A stretch of DNA of 14,180 bases, from contig CAAFEY010000010.1 of assembly GCA_900761995.1 (NCBI GenBank), positions 1-14,180 of the forward strand, in the 5' to 3' direction. Under the pieces are notes generated by a model. The model saw only the letters and a list, made by a program, of their open reading frames with translations. It made no database searches and was not told the origin of the DNA. This document shows, piece by piece, positions 13,848-14,180 of the stretch (position 1 is its first letter; the number at the start of each line of letters is the position of its first letter). The stretch is from an uncultured Collinsella sp. GTDB taxonomy: Bacteria > Actinomycetota > Coriobacteriia > Coriobacteriales > Coriobacteriaceae. The position numbers and the translations under genes were made by a program.

Positions 13848-13976
13848 TGAAAGATACCAACCTACCGTCCGCGTGAGAAGAGACAAGGCGCAATTCTCCG
13901 GTGAAAGGTTCTTTCATAACCGTAAACGGTAGGTGAAAGTTTACCATCAACACTTGAAACGGCAAGGTGTATCTTG
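13848..13976. promoter_or_regulatory. Cluster of operator-like dyads between fruA and the RpiR-family gene
   Basis: The divergent spacer holds overlapping symmetrical motifs: TGAAAG-GTT-CTTTCA (13902-13916), ACCGT-AA-ACGGT (13919-13930), GTAAAC...GTTTAC (13922-13927 with 13939-13944), CCTACCGT (13861-13868) inverted at 13926-13933, and CAAG-N6-CTTG (13963-13976). GGTGAAAG occurs at 13900-13907 and 13932-13939, with a related CTGAAAG at 13847-13853. This density is typical of a multi-site operator. The binding protein is not shown by the sequence; the divergently encoded RpiR-type protein is the natural candidate. Confidence 0.5.
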
Positions 13977-13992
13977 TTATTGAAAATCCCCC

Positions 13993-13998
13993 TATACT
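13993..13998 (+). promoter_or_regulatory. Possible -10 element of the RpiR-family gene
   Basis: TATACT (5 of 6 to consensus) lies 48 bases before the start codon and just right of the dyad cluster. No convincing -35 hexamer is seen at 16-18 bases, which would fit an activator-dependent or weak promoter. Confidence 0.3.
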
Positions 13999-14046
13999 AT
14001 GACATTACAAAACGATTCCGATTTTCATGCCAACCAGGAGCCATCC

Positions 14047-14180
14047 ATGACCGATAGTAGCAAGAGCGCACTTTCCCTCATTAGTACCCATCAGGGATAC
14101 AGCGAGTCCGAGCAGCGCATTGTCGACTATATATTGGAGCACCAGTCCGAGGCGCCACGCCTCACGGCGGCTCAGCTCTC
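14047..14180 (+). CDS. RpiR/MurR-family transcriptional regulator, N-terminal part
   Basis: The gene runs off the right edge after 44 full codons. The start at 14047 follows AGGAG by six bases. The visible residues, with 'YSESEQRIVDYILEH' at about 18-32 followed by a LTAAQL helix, match the N-terminal helix-turn-helix of RpiR-type regulators (typical pattern 'ltpsekkIadyIlenp...lsa.eLA'). Such regulators normally carry a C-terminal SIS domain that senses a phosphosugar, which would lie outside the window. It is divergent from fruA, so control of the fructose genes in response to fructose-1-phosphate or another sugar phosphate is a reasonable inference. Confidence 0.8.
   Translation, partial: MTDSSKSALSLISTHQGYSESEQRIVDYILEHQSEAPRLTAAQL

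Noticed and set aside
11696..13876. Plus-strand ORF of 726 codons
   Set aside because: It is the antisense shadow of fruA. Its composition (Gly, Asp, His-rich low complexity) mirrors the codon pattern of fruA, and it starts inside the fruA terminator.

Overview
The window looks like a chromosomal segment of a Coriobacteriia actinobacterium, most likely Collinsella or a close relative. This is inferred, not searched. The DNA is GC-rich, genes carry clear Shine-Dalgarno sites, tRNA genes encode their own CCA, intrinsic terminators are compact, and a complete fructose phosphotransferase (PTS) set sits beside an RpiR-type regulator.

Left end (1-2931, + strand): the tail of a periplasmic-type binding protein, a FecCD-type permease and a FecE-type ATPase form a tight iron/siderophore/heme/cobalamin-class ABC uptake operon. 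The ATPase carries an unusual C-terminal extension of about 120 residues. The operon is followed by a roughly 30-codon scrap of an IS3-family transposase, which marks an old rearrangement border. To my eye the codon choice of these three genes (many tcg, gcg, cgc) differs from the genes to the right.

Middle (2934-6817, - strand): a TetR-type regulator, a YbhN/UPF0104 flippase-like membrane protein, two identical tandem tRNA-Glu(CTC) genes with a promoter and a terminator, and the CCA-adding tRNA nucleotidyltransferase gene cca.

Right (7015-13774, - strand): a self-contained fructose PTS. In transcription order it is fruA (EIIBCA), ptsH (HPr), ptsI (Enzyme I) and two paralogous 1-phosphofructokinases. 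Phosphate would flow from PEP to EI, HPr, the EIIA and EIIB domains of FruA and then fructose, giving fructose-1-phosphate. The kinases convert this to fructose-1,6-bisphosphate. Terminators follow fruA, ptsH and each kinase gene, so the cluster is probably several transcription units rather than one operon. A divergent RpiR-family regulator starts at 14047. The interval between it and fruA is dense in operator-like dyads.

The most unusual non-coding content is the 527-base fruA-ptsH interval. It holds the fruA terminator, two large palindromic elements (one spanning about 129 bases with near-perfect 31-base arms, one with 20-base arms) and a ptsH leader that could fold to hide its own ribosome binding site. 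I found no CRISPR array, phage module or clearly novel multi-gene system.
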